A stretch of DNA of 64,000 nucleotides from Bryobacterales bacterium F-183 (GCA_016865505.2 AP025252.1:1922001-1986000), one strand, 5' to 3'; positions 1-10,498 are shown, counted from the first letter of the stretch. Translations and numbers: made by a program. The notes: generated by a model not told the origin, from the letters alone.

Positions 1-9
1 CAGGAGCGT

Positions 10-48
10 ATAAAAACAAAACGGGCGGCCCTTTTCAGGACCGCCCGC
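10..48 (-). terminator. Rho-independent terminator of the TonB receptor gene
   Basis: Arms at 22-31 and 38-47 pair with one mismatch around a 6-base loop. Read on the - strand, the stem is followed by a T-rich tract (complement of the A-rich 12-21). It lies about 30 bases beyond the stop codon of the - strand receptor gene, as expected for an intrinsic terminator. Confidence 0.7.
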
Positions 49-77
49 TTCACTTCGAGAACAGCAACCGTCGTGGG

Positions 78-3000
78 TTAGAACGTCATGCGGATGCCGA
101 GGCGGATGGCGCGCTGCACCAATCCGTCGCGACCCGTATTTGCGACGCCCGTGATTTCGAACACACCGCCCGTGAATGCGCCGTTGCTCGTACGCAAGCT
201 CGAGATGTTGTTCGACGGATTGCCCAGCTGCGGCGTATTCGTCAGGTTCAGCGCCTCAGCGCGGAACTCGGCGTTAAACCGTTCGCTGATGCGGAACCCG
301 CGGTGTACGCCAAGGTCCATGTTGAAGATGCCAGGGCCGGTCAGGTTCATCAACCCGCCCGTACCAAAGCGCGCTTCTGCCTGACCTGCAGCGTTCGTCA
401 CAGACTTGAACGTCGTCCAGTCGTAGTACGCCTGGCCACGGCCATAGTTGCCGAGCCGGCGAGGCGTGCCAAGCACGTCCGCCTGCTGCGAGCTACCCGG
501 CATGTTCAGCGACGTACCGTCAGCGGCCACCGTGAACGGCGAACCGCTGTAGGCTGACAACAGGCTGCTGATGCGCCATCCGCCGAGCAATGCAGCAGCG
601 ACGCCCTTGGTGGCGGTCACCCCGCCTGCGCCAAACGGCAATTCGTACGACATCGTCATCTGGAAGTTATGGCGGCGGTCAAACGGCGACAGAGACCGGT
701 TCAGGCCAAAGTACTGGCTGGCGCTGATGGCCGGACCACCGTCGTTGTTCGTGTTGCAGCAGATACCGATCGACTTCGACCAGGTGTACGCGATACCGCT
801 CTGGAAGCCACGTGCAAACCGCGCATCCAACTTCGCCTGCAGCGAATCGTAGTTCGTACGTCCCAGGGGTTCCACGCGCGACGTCGTCACCGTACGTCCA
901 AAATTCTGGAAGAAGCGGCGGCCGGCGTTGCCCGTGCCAATCGTCTGGCCAGCGTTCAGATCCAGGAAGTTCGTCTGGCGCACCGTGCGGTTTGCCACGT
1001 AACCGGCCTGAGCCGTCAGCGTCTTGCTGATCTGGCGCTGCACCGTGAAGTTCCAGCTCATGATGTAGGCGCGCTTGAACTCGTCACCGGTCGAAGCAAG
1101 AGCATACGTCGACGGGATGTCGATAATGCCATTGCCGAGGTTCGGAACCACCGGCGTCGGAATGCCCTGCGACAGCGTGGTAACCGGAGTCCAGGTGTTC
1201 GGAGCGTTGCCATTCAGGATGAGCAGCATCGGGTAATTCGTACGCAGCGCACGGATCAGGTTGAGCGGATCGTAGTTGATGCCAAAGCCCGTACGGATAA
1301 CAGTCTTGTCATTCGGACGGTAGGCAATACCAAGGCTCGGCGCAAACAGCGTATTCGAGTTCTTGGTGCCGCAATCCTCCGGCACAACGCCAACGCCGCA
1401 AACCATCATCTTGTTGGTGTTGAAGTCGTAGCGTTCCATACCGCGCTCGCCCGCTTCCGTTACGCGGCGAGGCATCGGGATGTTCGTGTACCGTACGCCG
1501 TAGTTCACTGTCAGCTTCTGGTTCACCTGCCAGGTGTCCTGGATGTACGCGCTGTACATCTTGGTACGCGTGCCGTACTGGGCGTCCACCTGATAGGTCG
1601 TGCCGTAGTTGCTGGCCAGGCCCAACAGGAACGACGCCCAGGTATGGAACGGCGTACCCGTCGCGCCGCCGTTTAGCAGCGTGGGGCCCTGTGCAAAGTT
1701 GAAGCCACCCTGCGCGCCATGGTTCTGGCCGGCAAATTCTGCCTGCTGGTGGTTCAGATCCTGGTGGTACACGTCGATACCATAACGGACTTGGTGCGTA
1801 CCCTTGGTCCAGTTGATGTTCGCCACATACTGGGTCTGCGGATCGCGGCGCGTGTACGGCATGAACGTATCCGGCACACCCAGCGTCGTAAATCCGCCAA
1901 ACGTGAACCGCGGCCAGCCGCCTTCAAACCGCCGCGCGCCATTCGTACCGGGGATGCCCAACACCTCACGGCCGATGTTCTGATCGAGGAACGGCTGCTC
2001 CACACCCGTGCCGTAGCGCGTGTAACCGAAGTTCGCGTCCAGAATCAGGTTCGGGCGCAGTACGTACGTCGTCGCAATCGTTGCCGAATGCGTGGTACCC
2101 GTCGCGTTACCGGTGTTGCCGCCGCTGCCCGAAATACCAGGGCCGACGATCTCGCCGAGCATGCCCGGGTTGTTCATCGTGTACCCCAGAACGCTATAAC
2201 GTCCGTAGGCAGTCCACTTTTCGTTGATGTTGTAGTTCACCTTCGTGTCCAGCGTGTGCCGGTCAAACAGGAACCCGCCAGTGGCGAAGTAGTTGTTATC
2301 GCGGAACCCATCGGCTACGGTCGGGATCTTGGCCATGATCGCCCGCGAAATGGGCGAAATACGAGCCGCGGGAATGATGTTGCCCGCAAACGGCGTACGA
2401 TCCTGACCGTTGGAATTGCCGGTGGTCGGGTCGTAGATGATGCCAGGATTCGGCGAGAAGATCGATAGACCTTCCGACAAGTTACCCGTACGCATCGCGT
2501 TGGTCGCCAGCGTACCCGTGTTGTTGGCAAACTCACGGCGCGTCGTCGCTTCATAGGCGCCAAAGAAGAACAGCTTGTTCTTCACAATCGGGCCGCCGAT
2601 CGAGCCACCGGCCTGATTGAACACATACTTCGGATTGCGCTGGTTCTGCTGGTTCAACAGGGCAAAGGTAAACGGCTTTGCCAGCAGTTTGTTGTTGTTG
2701 TTGTACCAGAAGCCCGAACCATGAAATTCATTGGTGCCGCTCTTGATCTGTACGTTGATCGCCGCACCGCCAGCCAGGCCCTGTTCGGCCGAAAAGCTGT
2801 TGGTCACCACGTTCACCGTCTCAATCGCTTCGAGCGAGGGTACATAGGCGCTGATGTGCGGCAGCCAGGTTTGCTGGCTCGACGCACCGTCCAGTCGTAC
2901 GTTCACACCGGCAGCCGGAGCGCCATTGACGTTCGACTGAAGGGCGCGCGACGGATTCGTCGGCACCGAGTGCGCGTTCTGCGGGGGGCTAAAGCCCGGA

Positions 3001-3518
3001 ATCGTAACTAGGATGTTCTGGTAGTTGCGGCCAACCGGCATCGGCAGATTCACCATCTGCTTGCCCTGTACTTCGCCGCGTACGCTGGCGCTATCGGTCT
3101 GCAGCGTCACTGCGGAGGCTTCAATCGTCACTGACTCGGTCACGTTACCGACCTGCAGTGCGATATCCGAACGGCTCGTCAGGTTCGACGAGACTTCCAC
3201 ACCTTCGTCCTGCGAAGTGCGGAAGCCATTGGCCGTCACCTTTACGGTGTACTGGCCCGGTTGTACAGCTACGAACGTATAACCGCCGGCCGCATTAGTT
3301 TCCGTGGTGCGAACTTGGCCGGTCTGTTTGTTGGTGGCGGTTACTGTAGCGCTGGGAACTGCCGCGCCACTAGGATCCGTGACAGTTCCGACAAGGGAAC
3401 CGTACAATACTTGCGCATAGGAATGAGCGGGATACAGAGCCGCCACTGCCAGCGCGAAAACGAAGAGCGAATACTGCCATACCGAACGTGCGGTGTGCTT
3501 CATCGTGATCAACCCCAT
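78..3518 (-). CDS. TonB-dependent receptor, Oar-like, with N-terminal carboxypeptidase-regulatory-like domain
   Basis: This is a 1146-residue outer-membrane protein. A signal peptide (MGLITMKHTARSV... ending near AHSYAQ) is followed by a carboxypeptidase regulatory-like beta-sandwich (about residues 38-100, YGSLVGTVTDPSG), a plug region and a long beta-barrel ending in a C-terminal phenylalanine (GIRMTF), the usual Bam recognition signal. Such Oar-type receptors are abundant in Acidobacteria and are thought to import large substrates using TonB/ExbBD energy; the ligand cannot be read from sequence. I chose the ATG at 3518 because GAGGT lies 6 bases upstream; the frame stays open to 3563, and 3503 (MKHTARSV) is an alternative start. 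The gene stands alone, with its own -10 box and terminator. Confidence 0.9.
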   Translation of the reverse strand: MGLITMKHTARSVWQYSLFVFALAVAALYPAHSYAQVLYGSLVGTVTDPSGAAVPSATVTATNKQTGQVRTTETNAAGGYTFVAVQPGQYTVKVTANGFRTSQDEGVEVSSNLTSRSDIALQVGNVTESVTIEASAVTLQTDSASVRGEVQGKQMVNLPMPVGRNYQNILVTIPGFSPPQNAHSVPTNPSRALQSNVNGAPAAGVNVRLDGASSQQTWLPHISAYVPSLEAIETVNVVTNSFSAEQGLAGGAAINVQIKSGTNEFHGSGFWYNNNNKLLAKPFTFALLNQQNQRNPKYVFNQAGGSIGGPIVKNKLFFFGAYEATTRREFANNTGTLATNAMRTGNLSEGLSIFSPNPGIIYDPTTGNSNGQDRTPFAGNIIPAARISPISRAIMAKIPTVADGFRDNNYFATGGFLFDRHTLDTKVNYNINEKWTAYGRYSVLGYTMNNPGMLGEIVGPGISGSGGNTGNATGTTHSATIATTYVLRPNLILDANFGYTRYGTGVEQPFLDQNIGREVLGIPGTNGARRFEGGWPRFTFGGFTTLGVPDTFMPYTRRDPQTQYVANINWTKGTHQVRYGIDVYHQDLNHQQAEFAGQNHGAQGGFNFAQGPTLLNGGATGTPFHTWASFLLGLASNYGTTYQVDAQYGTRTKMYSAYIQDTWQVNQKLTVNYGVRYTNIPMPRRVTEAGERGMERYDFNTNKMMVCGVGVVPEDCGTKNSNTLFAPSLGIAYRPNDKTVIRTGFGINYDPLNLIRALRTNYPMLLILNGNAPNTWTPVTTLSQGIPTPVVPNLGNGIIDIPSTYALASTGDEFKRAYIMSWNFTVQRQISKTLTAQAGYVANRTVRQTNFLDLNAGQTIGTGNAGRRFFQNFGRTVTTSRVEPLGRTNYDSLQAKLDARFARGFQSGIAYTWSKSIGICCNTNNDGGPAISASQYFGLNRSLSPFDRRHNFQMTMSYELPFGAGGVTATKGVAAALLGGWRISSLLSAYSGSPFTVAADGTSLNMPGSSQQADVLGTPRRLGNYGRGQAYYDWTTFKSVTNAAGQAEARFGTGGLMNLTGPGIFNMDLGVHRGFRISERFNAEFRAEALNLTNTPQLGNPSNNISSLRTSNGAFTGGVFEITGVANTGRDGLVQRAIRLGIRMTF

Positions 3519-3552
3519 CTGCTTACCTCGCAGCAAAGCGAGTGCTCCACAG

Positions 3553-3558
3553 ATTATA
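3553..3558 (-). promoter_or_regulatory. Putative -10 box for the TonB receptor gene
   Basis: The - strand reads TATAAT exactly here, about 35 bases upstream of the chosen start codon, in the most AT-rich part of the 127-base divergent intergenic region. No good -35 hexamer sits at 16-18 bases spacing, so the promoter call is tentative. Confidence 0.4.
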
Positions 3559-3645
3559 TGCAAAATTTTTGTCAGCTGCTGTAACCTTCATCCATGACTA
3601 GACAGTCCTGACCGAACACCTACCGTTTCTAGCTACCCTAGCCGT

Positions 3646-4563
3646 TTGAAGCTCACCCGCAGCATCTCCGTTCCTGGCGCCTCACTCGAACTCCCCGTGC
3701 TTACCATCACCGGGATTCGCGAATCCTCAGGTCCCACCCTGGTCGTCTCCGCCGGCGTACACGGCGATGAGTACGAAGGTCCCCGCGCCATCTACGAACT
3801 CTTCCGCGAACTCGACCCCGGCCTCATGCGCGGCACTTTGCTCTGCGTCCCGGTCCTGAATCCGCCTGCACACCGCGCCTGCTCGCGCGTCAACCCTGTC
3901 GATGGTCTCAACCTCGCGCGCGTATTCCCAGGCGACCCCGACGGTTCCAGCAGCCAGCGCATCGCCTGGGCCTTCGATCAGGAAATCCTCCCACGGGCGT
4001 CCTTCTACCTCGACCTACACAGTGGTGGTGTTCGCTACGGAATGCCCTCCATGGTCGGTTACGACACCACCGACCTCCGTGCCCTCCGCGCCGCCGAATC
4101 CTTCGGTGCGCCTGTCATCTGGGGGCACCCCATCATCGAGCCCGGCCGTACCATCTCCTCCGCCAAAGCCCGCAACATCCCGTTCCTGTACACCGAAGCC
4201 TGGGGCGCCGGACGCATCGCCCTCGCCGACCTTGCCATGATGAAGCGCGGCATCGTCAACCTGATGCGCCACCTGGGCATTCTCGAAGGCGAACCCGACC
4301 TCCCCGCGCAACCGCCGCGTCGCCTCTCCGGCGTAGGCAACACCGACGGCGGAATCGCGGCCTCAAAACCTGGCTTCCTGATGCTCGACGTTCACCTGCT
4401 CCAGAAAGTCCGCGCAGGCCAACGGCTCGGTTACCTCGTCGACGAATGGGGCGCCACCATCGAAGAGTACGCGGCGCCGATCGACGCCACCATCGGTCTC
4501 ACGCGCGAAATGCCCATCGTCGAAGCGGGCGACACCCTCTTCCTCCTCGCGGAGGAAAGCTAG
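3646..4563 (+). CDS. Succinylglutamate desuccinylase/aspartoacylase (AstE/ASPA) family deacylase
   Basis: This 305-residue zinc hydrolase of the M14-like AstE/ASPA family is predicted to cleave an N-acyl or amide bond of a small amino-acid derivative. The zinc-binding pattern is visible: H39 and E42 in GVHGDEYEGP and H125 in YLDLHSGG, plus the RVFPGDP loop. The start is TTG at 3646 (MKLTRSISVPG). It is the first gene of a compact operon with the MBL hydrolase, PLP enzyme, SDR and M81 protein that follow; the gap to the next gene is 2 bases. EutE and DoeB of ectoine catabolism belong to this family, but the substrate here is unknown. Confidence 0.82.
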   Translation: MKLTRSISVPGASLELPVLTITGIRESSGPTLVVSAGVHGDEYEGPRAIYELFRELDPGLMRGTLLCVPVLNPPAHRACSRVNPVDGLNLARVFPGDPDGSSSQRIAWAFDQEILPRASFYLDLHSGGVRYGMPSMVGYDTTDLRALRAAESFGAPVIWGHPIIEPGRTISSAKARNIPFLYTEAWGAGRIALADLAMMKRGIVNLMRHLGILEGEPDLPAQPPRRLSGVGNTDGGIAASKPGFLMLDVHLLQKVRAGQRLGYLVDEWGATIEEYAAPIDATIGLTREMPIVEAGDTLFLLAEES

Positions 4564-4565
4564 CC

Positions 4566-5285
4566 TTGCGCATTCTCCCCTGGCTGTACCTCGTCGGCAG
4601 CCGCCAATTCGGCCTCAGCAGCCCCTGGGACTGTCACATATACGCCCTCCGCCGCGACCACGGCGGCATCCTGCTCATCGACGCAGGCAGCGGCCTGGCC
4701 AACTCACGAATCATCGCCAACCTGAAAGCGGAATTCGGCGATCCCTTGCCGCCCGTCACCATCCTGGTCACGCACCACCACCCCGATCACGCCGCAGGCA
4801 CGGCCCCTCTAGCGCGCGAACTCAACGCCGAGGTGTGTACGTCCGATCTGACGGCCCCGATACTGACCGCCGGTCAGTCCGACAACCCCGGCTACCCGGA
4901 ACACATGGTGTACGCACCCTGCCTGGATGTCCGAACCTACCGCCCTGGTGCCACGCTCGATCTGCAAGGCTTCACCATCGAAACCATCCCCGTGCGAGGC
5001 CACTCTGAGGATTCCGTTGCGTTCCTGCTCGATGGCGAGCATCTGTTTTCTGCCGACATCGTCTTCTACGGCGGCCTACTCGGCCTCATCAACGCCCCAG
5101 GCTCCGACCTCACGGCCTACCGTCAGGACCTGCCCAAACTCGCGGGACGCAACATCCAGGGATTCTTCCCCTCGCACGGCCTCTTCACCATTGAGGACGG
5201 CCAGCAACACATCGACACGGCGCTAATTGAGCTTCAAAAAGGCTTCGTCCCCCGCGCCATCGGCCAGGGGGACCTCATCTTTTGA
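4566..5285 (+). CDS. Metallo-beta-lactamase-fold hydrolase
   Basis: This 239-residue protein has the binuclear metal motif HHHPDHAAG (HxHxDH) near residue 76, followed by GHSEDSVAFLL, SADIVFYGG and a late FFPSHG histidine, which covers the ligand set of glyoxalase II-like hydrolases. I chose TTG at 4566 (MRILPWLYLVGS) because GGAGGA lies at 4551-4556 and it begins just after the upstream stop; the frame is open further upstream, but only inside the previous gene. The 3' end overlaps the next gene by 4 bases (TTGA), implying translational coupling. It probably hydrolyses an ester, thioester or lactone intermediate of the operon's pathway, which is inference. Confidence 0.8.
   Translation: MRILPWLYLVGSRQFGLSSPWDCHIYALRRDHGGILLIDAGSGLANSRIIANLKAEFGDPLPPVTILVTHHHPDHAAGTAPLARELNAEVCTSDLTAPILTAGQSDNPGYPEHMVYAPCLDVRTYRPGATLDLQGFTIETIPVRGHSEDSVAFLLDGEHLFSADIVFYGGLLGLINAPGSDLTAYRQDLPKLAGRNIQGFFPSHGLFTIEDGQQHIDTALIELQKGFVPRAIGQGDLIF
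4864..4876. repeat. Palindrome TGACCGCCGGTCA, copy 1
   Basis: This is a perfect 13-base palindrome about a central base, extended here to 15 bases by flanking C/G. It lies inside the MBL-hydrolase gene, where it encodes L-T-A-G-Q. Identical cores recur at 6171 and 6986 within the same operon. Confidence 0.6.
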
Positions 5286-6214
5286 CCACCATCTCCGGCA
5301 ACACCCCGTGCATCCCCAGCGCGCGTTACCCCAACCTCCGCTTCAAGCTGGAACAGTGCAACCCCACAGGCTCCTATAAAGACCGTTTCATCGAGCGCGA
5401 ACTCTCGCTCCTGCCCAAGGACCGCAGGTTCGTCGTGGCCACCTCCTCCGGAAACACCGGAGCGTCACTCGCCGCCTTCGCCGCCCGCGCCGGCATCCGC
5501 GCTGTTATCGTTGCCAGCCCTGAAGCCCCCGCGGGCAAGCTCATCCAAATGCGCGCCCACGGCGCCCAAATCGTCCTCATCCCCGGCTTCACCGCGGACC
5601 CTGCCGTCACCACCGACGTCTTCAACGTCCTCACCAATAGCGGACACCCGCTGATCGTCTCCGCCTTCCGCTACTGCCCCCAAGGCATGCAAGGCGTCGA
5701 AATCATCGCCCACGAACTGCCGGATGCCCAGAACGTCTTCGCTCCCGTCGGCGGCGGAGGGCTCTACGCCGCCCTCGTCCAAGGTTTTCAAGGCAAGGTA
5801 AAGGTCCACGCCGTACAGCCCGAAGGCTGCGCGACGGTCGTCAATCCCAACTGGCGCTACGGCGACCCCAGCACCACCACCATCAGCGGCCTCTCTGTAC
5901 CTACAGACATCGACGCGACCCTTGCCCGCCAGCGCCTTGCAGAATGCGGCGGCCAAGCGATCTCCGTCACCGACGCACAAGTACATCAGGCGCAACAGAT
6001 TCTGCTCTCGCAAGAAGGCATCTACTGCGAACCCGCGGGCGCTACTGCTTTCGCCGGCTACCTCGCGTCGGAAATGCAGAACGAACCCGCCGTCTGCCTC
6101 ATTACAGGTCACGGCTTCAAGGATCCAGCGTCCATAGAAGCCGCCGCCGGCCGTCACCCAGCTCAAAATATGACCGCCGGTCAGTTACAGGAACTTCTCC
6201 GTCATGCTCAATGA
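5282..6214 (+). CDS. PLP-dependent threonine synthase/serine-threonine dehydratase-like enzyme
   Basis: This 310-residue fold-type II PLP enzyme has the Schiff-base lysine K33 in NPTGSYKDRF, the substrate loop SSGNTGASLA, a phosphate-binding glycine run (VGGGGLYAA) and the C-terminal EPAGATAFAGY region. It is shorter than threonine synthase (about 350-480) and lacks an ACT domain, so a small dehydratase, racemase or beta-eliminase is as likely. The TTG start at 5282 overlaps the previous stop (TTGA), and its 3' end overlaps the SDR gene by 11 bases. EutB of hydroxyectoine degradation is a dehydratase of this fold beside an AstE-like EutE, a loose parallel only. Confidence 0.8.
   Translation: MTTISGNTPCIPSARYPNLRFKLEQCNPTGSYKDRFIERELSLLPKDRRFVVATSSGNTGASLAAFAARAGIRAVIVASPEAPAGKLIQMRAHGAQIVLIPGFTADPAVTTDVFNVLTNSGHPLIVSAFRYCPQGMQGVEIIAHELPDAQNVFAPVGGGGLYAALVQGFQGKVKVHAVQPEGCATVVNPNWRYGDPSTTTISGLSVPTDIDATLARQRLAECGGQAISVTDAQVHQAQQILLSQEGIYCEPAGATAFAGYLASEMQNEPAVCLITGHGFKDPASIEAAAGRHPAQNMTAGQLQELLRHAQ
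6171..6183. repeat. Palindrome TGACCGCCGGTCA, copy 2
   Basis: This is an exact copy of the 13-base palindrome at 4864, near the 3' end of the PLP-enzyme gene. It is read in the same phase as the other copies (M-T-A-G-Q). Confidence 0.6.
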
Positions 6215-6896
6215 CCGTGTCTATATCGTCACCGGAGGTGCCACAGGCATCGGCGCCGGCATCGTTCGCGTCCTCGAATCCTACGACGCCAAAACAGCCA
6301 TCTTCCAGCCGGACACGTGCGATGTCCGCGACCCCAAGGCTGTCGCTCGCGGTGTCGCCGCTGTTCTCGAACGCTACGGCCGCCTCGACGGACTGGTCAA
6401 CAACGCCGCCATCACCGGCGTGCCGTCTATCGCGCCATTCCTTACCGCCAGCCCCGAACACATCGACGAATTGTTGAACGTCAACGTCAAAGGCGTCATC
6501 TACTGTTCGCAGGAAGTCGCGCGCTACGCGGTGGCAGAAGGAACCCCGGCAGCCATCGTCAACATCAGTAGCGTCGGAGCCTTCGCCGCGCAAGAACACG
6601 CAGCGATCTATTGCGCCTCTAAAGCCGCCATCACGGCGCTCACGCAGGCTATGTCGCTCGAACTCGCACCCCACCGCATCCGCGTCAACGCCGTCGCGCC
6701 CGGCGACATCGCCACTGCTGCCTCGGCACCCATTTCAGCCGCAGCGCCGCAACGATCCTACGCCCGCCTCACCCCGCTAGGCCGCCAAGGTACCCCCACC
6801 GAAATCGGTGAAGCCGTAGCCTTCCTCCTCAGCGACCGTGCCAGTTTTATTACCGGCTCCACCCTGCTCGCCGACGGAGGCTTTCTCAGCTACTGA
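6204..6896 (+). CDS. SDR family oxidoreductase
   Basis: This is a 230-residue classical short-chain dehydrogenase/reductase. The cofactor motif TGGATGIGAGI lies near residues 10-20, NNAAITG is the NNAG-type motif, and the catalytic Ser-Tyr-Lys set is visible as NISSVGAF...YCASK (Y136, K140). The C-terminal segment LLSDRASFITGSTLLADGG is typical. The ATG at 6204 lies within the end of the PLP gene, and the M81 gene follows after one base. It likely oxidises or reduces a hydroxy/keto intermediate of the operon's pathway; NAD versus NADP preference is not clear. Confidence 0.85.
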   Translation: MLNDRVYIVTGGATGIGAGIVRVLESYDAKTAIFQPDTCDVRDPKAVARGVAAVLERYGRLDGLVNNAAITGVPSIAPFLTASPEHIDELLNVNVKGVIYCSQEVARYAVAEGTPAAIVNISSVGAFAAQEHAAIYCASKAAITALTQAMSLELAPHRIRVNAVAPGDIATAASAPISAAAPQRSYARLTPLGRQGTPTEIGEAVAFLLSDRASFITGSTLLADGGFLSY

Positions 6897-6897
6897 C

Positions 6898-8313
6898 ATG
6901 ACCATCGGTATCCTCGGCTTCCTCCACGAATCGAACACCTTCCTCGATACGCCGACCATTTGGGACGACTTTGCCACCACGTCAATGACCGCCGGTCAGA
7001 CTCTCCTTGACCGCTGGACCGGAGTCGCGCACGAACTCGGAGGCATGATCGAGGGCTGCCATCAGAACGCCCTCGAAATCGAACCCGGCTTCGCCACCTT
7101 TGCCGTACCGAGTGGCACCATCACCGCAGAAGCCTTCGAACGCATTGCCGACGCACTCCTCAACGCCATCACCGCCCCAATCGACGGCCTGTTGGTCGCC
7201 CTCCACGGCGCAACAGTCAGCGAGGCGTACCCCGATGCGGACGGAGAGATCCTCCGCCGTCTCCGCACCAAGTACGGCCCAGACTTTCCCATCGTCGTTA
7301 CCCTGGACCTGCACGCCAACGTTTCACAATCCATGGTGGACCACGCGACAGCCATCACGGCCTACCGCAGCAACCCCCACTTGGACCAACGTGAGCGAGG
7401 CATCGAAGCCGCAAACCTGCTCTACCAGATCCTCAAAGACAATAAGAAGCCCGTGATGGCCTTGGAAGCCCCACCCTGGGCGATCCCCATCGCGGCGCAG
7501 AACACCGCAGGGATGCCGGCTAAAGCCCTCTACGACGACCTCAACGAGGTCCTGCAATGGCCCGGCATCCTCTCCGCCAGCGTATGCCTGGGCTTTTATT
7601 ACGCCGACGTCGCCGAGATGGGAACCACGTTTCTAGCAGTCGCCGACAACGACCCCGACCTCGCCCGCAAAGCCGCCAGCTACCTCGCCGAGCGAGCCTG
7701 GAATCGGCGTGCGGACTTCCTGCCGCAACTCCCCAGCCCGCAACAAGCCGTGGCCCATGCCATCCAAAGCACCAAGAAGCCTGTCGTACTCATGGACGTA
7801 GGCGACAACGTCGGCGGAGGCAGTTCCGCAAGCTCCCGAACCCTCTACGAAGAGTGCGTCAAGCAGGGTGCCGCTAAGGTTGTCGTCGTTCTTTATGACC
7901 GTCAGTCAGTCGACCGCTGCATCGCAGCAGGCGTAAGAGGGGAAGTGGCAGAAGGCCGCGTCACCACCATCTTCGACGGCATCTTTACAGAAACCCAAGT
8001 CCGCCACGGCGGCTGGAGCCATTTCGATCAAGGAATCAGCGCCGTTGTGGAAACTCCGCAAGGCAACACCATCCTGTATACGAGCCGTCGCATGGCTCCC
8101 ATGAGCCTCGAACAGCTTCTCCGAGCAGGCATCCACCCGGAACGCCAGAACATCCTGATCGTCAAAGGCGTCATCGCGCCACAAGCAGCCTACGCACCCA
8201 TCGCAGGCGAAATCATCCTTGTCGACACTCCCGGACCCACAGCAAATGACCCTCGGTCATTCACTTACCGCAACCGCCGCCGTCCGCTCTACCCGATCGA
8301 ACTCGACGCCTGA
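6898..8313 (+). CDS. M81 family metallopeptidase (MlrC/DUF1485-like)
   Basis: This 471-residue protein is of the MlrC family, named for the enzyme that finishes microcystin degradation. Most members have unknown small-peptide or amide substrates. Recognisable segments are GFLHESNTF at the N terminus, ALHGA, TLDLHANVS, TAYRSNPHLD and DVGDNVGGGS, which supply the metal ligands. I start at the ATG at 6898 because the extra upstream frame lies within the SDR gene. It is the last gene of the catabolic operon. Its final 25 bases overlap the convergent sigma-factor gene. Together with the AstE-like gene it suggests breakdown of an amide-linked compound. Confidence 0.85.
   Translation: MTIGILGFLHESNTFLDTPTIWDDFATTSMTAGQTLLDRWTGVAHELGGMIEGCHQNALEIEPGFATFAVPSGTITAEAFERIADALLNAITAPIDGLLVALHGATVSEAYPDADGEILRRLRTKYGPDFPIVVTLDLHANVSQSMVDHATAITAYRSNPHLDQRERGIEAANLLYQILKDNKKPVMALEAPPWAIPIAAQNTAGMPAKALYDDLNEVLQWPGILSASVCLGFYYADVAEMGTTFLAVADNDPDLARKAASYLAERAWNRRADFLPQLPSPQQAVAHAIQSTKKPVVLMDVGDNVGGGSSASSRTLYEECVKQGAAKVVVVLYDRQSVDRCIAAGVRGEVAEGRVTTIFDGIFTETQVRHGGWSHFDQGISAVVETPQGNTILYTSRRMAPMSLEQLLRAGIHPERQNILIVKGVIAPQAAYAPIAGEIILVDTPGPTANDPRSFTYRNRRRPLYPIELDA
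6986..6998. repeat. Palindrome TGACCGCCGGTCA, copy 3
   Basis: This is the third exact copy, early in the M81 gene (encoding M-T-A-G-Q). Diverged relatives lie at 7895-7907 and 8247-8259 in the same gene, and a one-mismatch version at 55325-55337 encodes M-T-G-G-Q in the indolepyruvate oxidoreductase gene. Confidence 0.6.
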
Positions 8314-8885
8314 GCGCTATCGGCCAGCCCGGCCAGTTTCCGGCGCAAAAACGCCTCGGCAACCGCCAGATCCCGCCTCACCGTACCCGGACTGATCCCC
8401 AAACTCTCGGCGATCTGCTCGTACGTCATCCCGCCAAAGTACTTCATCTCCACCACCGTACACTTGCGCTCATCCCACTTCTGCAACGCATCGATGGCTT
8501 CGTTCAACTCCAGAAAATCACTGGAATTCTCGCGCGAATACAGGACCTCATCCTTCAACTGCACCTTGTTGCCGGATCCGCGCTTCTGCGCCTGCGTCTT
8601 CCGCGCCGAATCCACCAGAATCATCCGCATCGCCCGCGCCGCGATTCCAAAAAAGTGCCCGCGATCCTTCCAGGCAAAGTCCTGCATGCCCGCCAGCCGC
8701 ATGTAAGCTTCATTCACCAGCGCCGTAGGCTGCAGCGTATGATCCTGCCGCTCCCGCCGCAGGTACGATGCCGCCAACTGCCGCAGTTCCTGGTACACCA
8801 GCGGCGTTAGCCGGTTCAGCGCCTCCTGCGGGTTTTGATCCCAATCTACAAGGATTCGCGTAATGTCGTGATTCTTGTCCGGCAA
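8289..8885 (-). CDS. ECF RNA polymerase sigma factor (TIGR02999-like)
   Basis: This 198-residue sigma-70 family factor shows region 2 (LVYQELRQLAASYLRRER, HFFGIAARAMRMILVDSAR) and region 4 (EMKYFGGMTYEQIAESLGIS). The DHTLQPTALVNEAYMRL block is characteristic of the ECF group common in Acidobacteria and Planctomycetes. I place the start at TTG 8885 (MPDKNHDITRIL), preceded by a GGGGGAGAG ribosome-binding site. The frame extends to an ATG at 8933, but that would overlap the methyltransferase. No anti-sigma factor is adjacent; in this group control is often by serine/threonine kinases or partner proteins. Confidence 0.87.
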   Translation of the reverse strand: MPDKNHDITRILVDWDQNPQEALNRLTPLVYQELRQLAASYLRRERQDHTLQPTALVNEAYMRLAGMQDFAWKDRGHFFGIAARAMRMILVDSARKTQAQKRGSGNKVQLKDEVLYSRENSSDFLELNEAIDALQKWDERKCTVVEMKYFGGMTYEQIAESLGISPGTVRRDLAVAEAFLRRKLAGLADSAQASSSIG

Positions 8886-8899
8886 CGAAAACTCTCCCC

Positions 8900-10495
<1,596 letters not shown>

Positions 10496-10498
10496 TCG

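Noticed and set aside
669-1676. 335-residue + strand open frame opposite the TonB receptor
   Set aside because: Arginine-rich, low-complexity translation with no family pattern; a GC-rich shadow of a clear gene.
5465-6166. 233-residue - strand frame opposite the PLP enzyme
   Set aside because: Antisense shadow; no ribosome-binding site or family match by eye.
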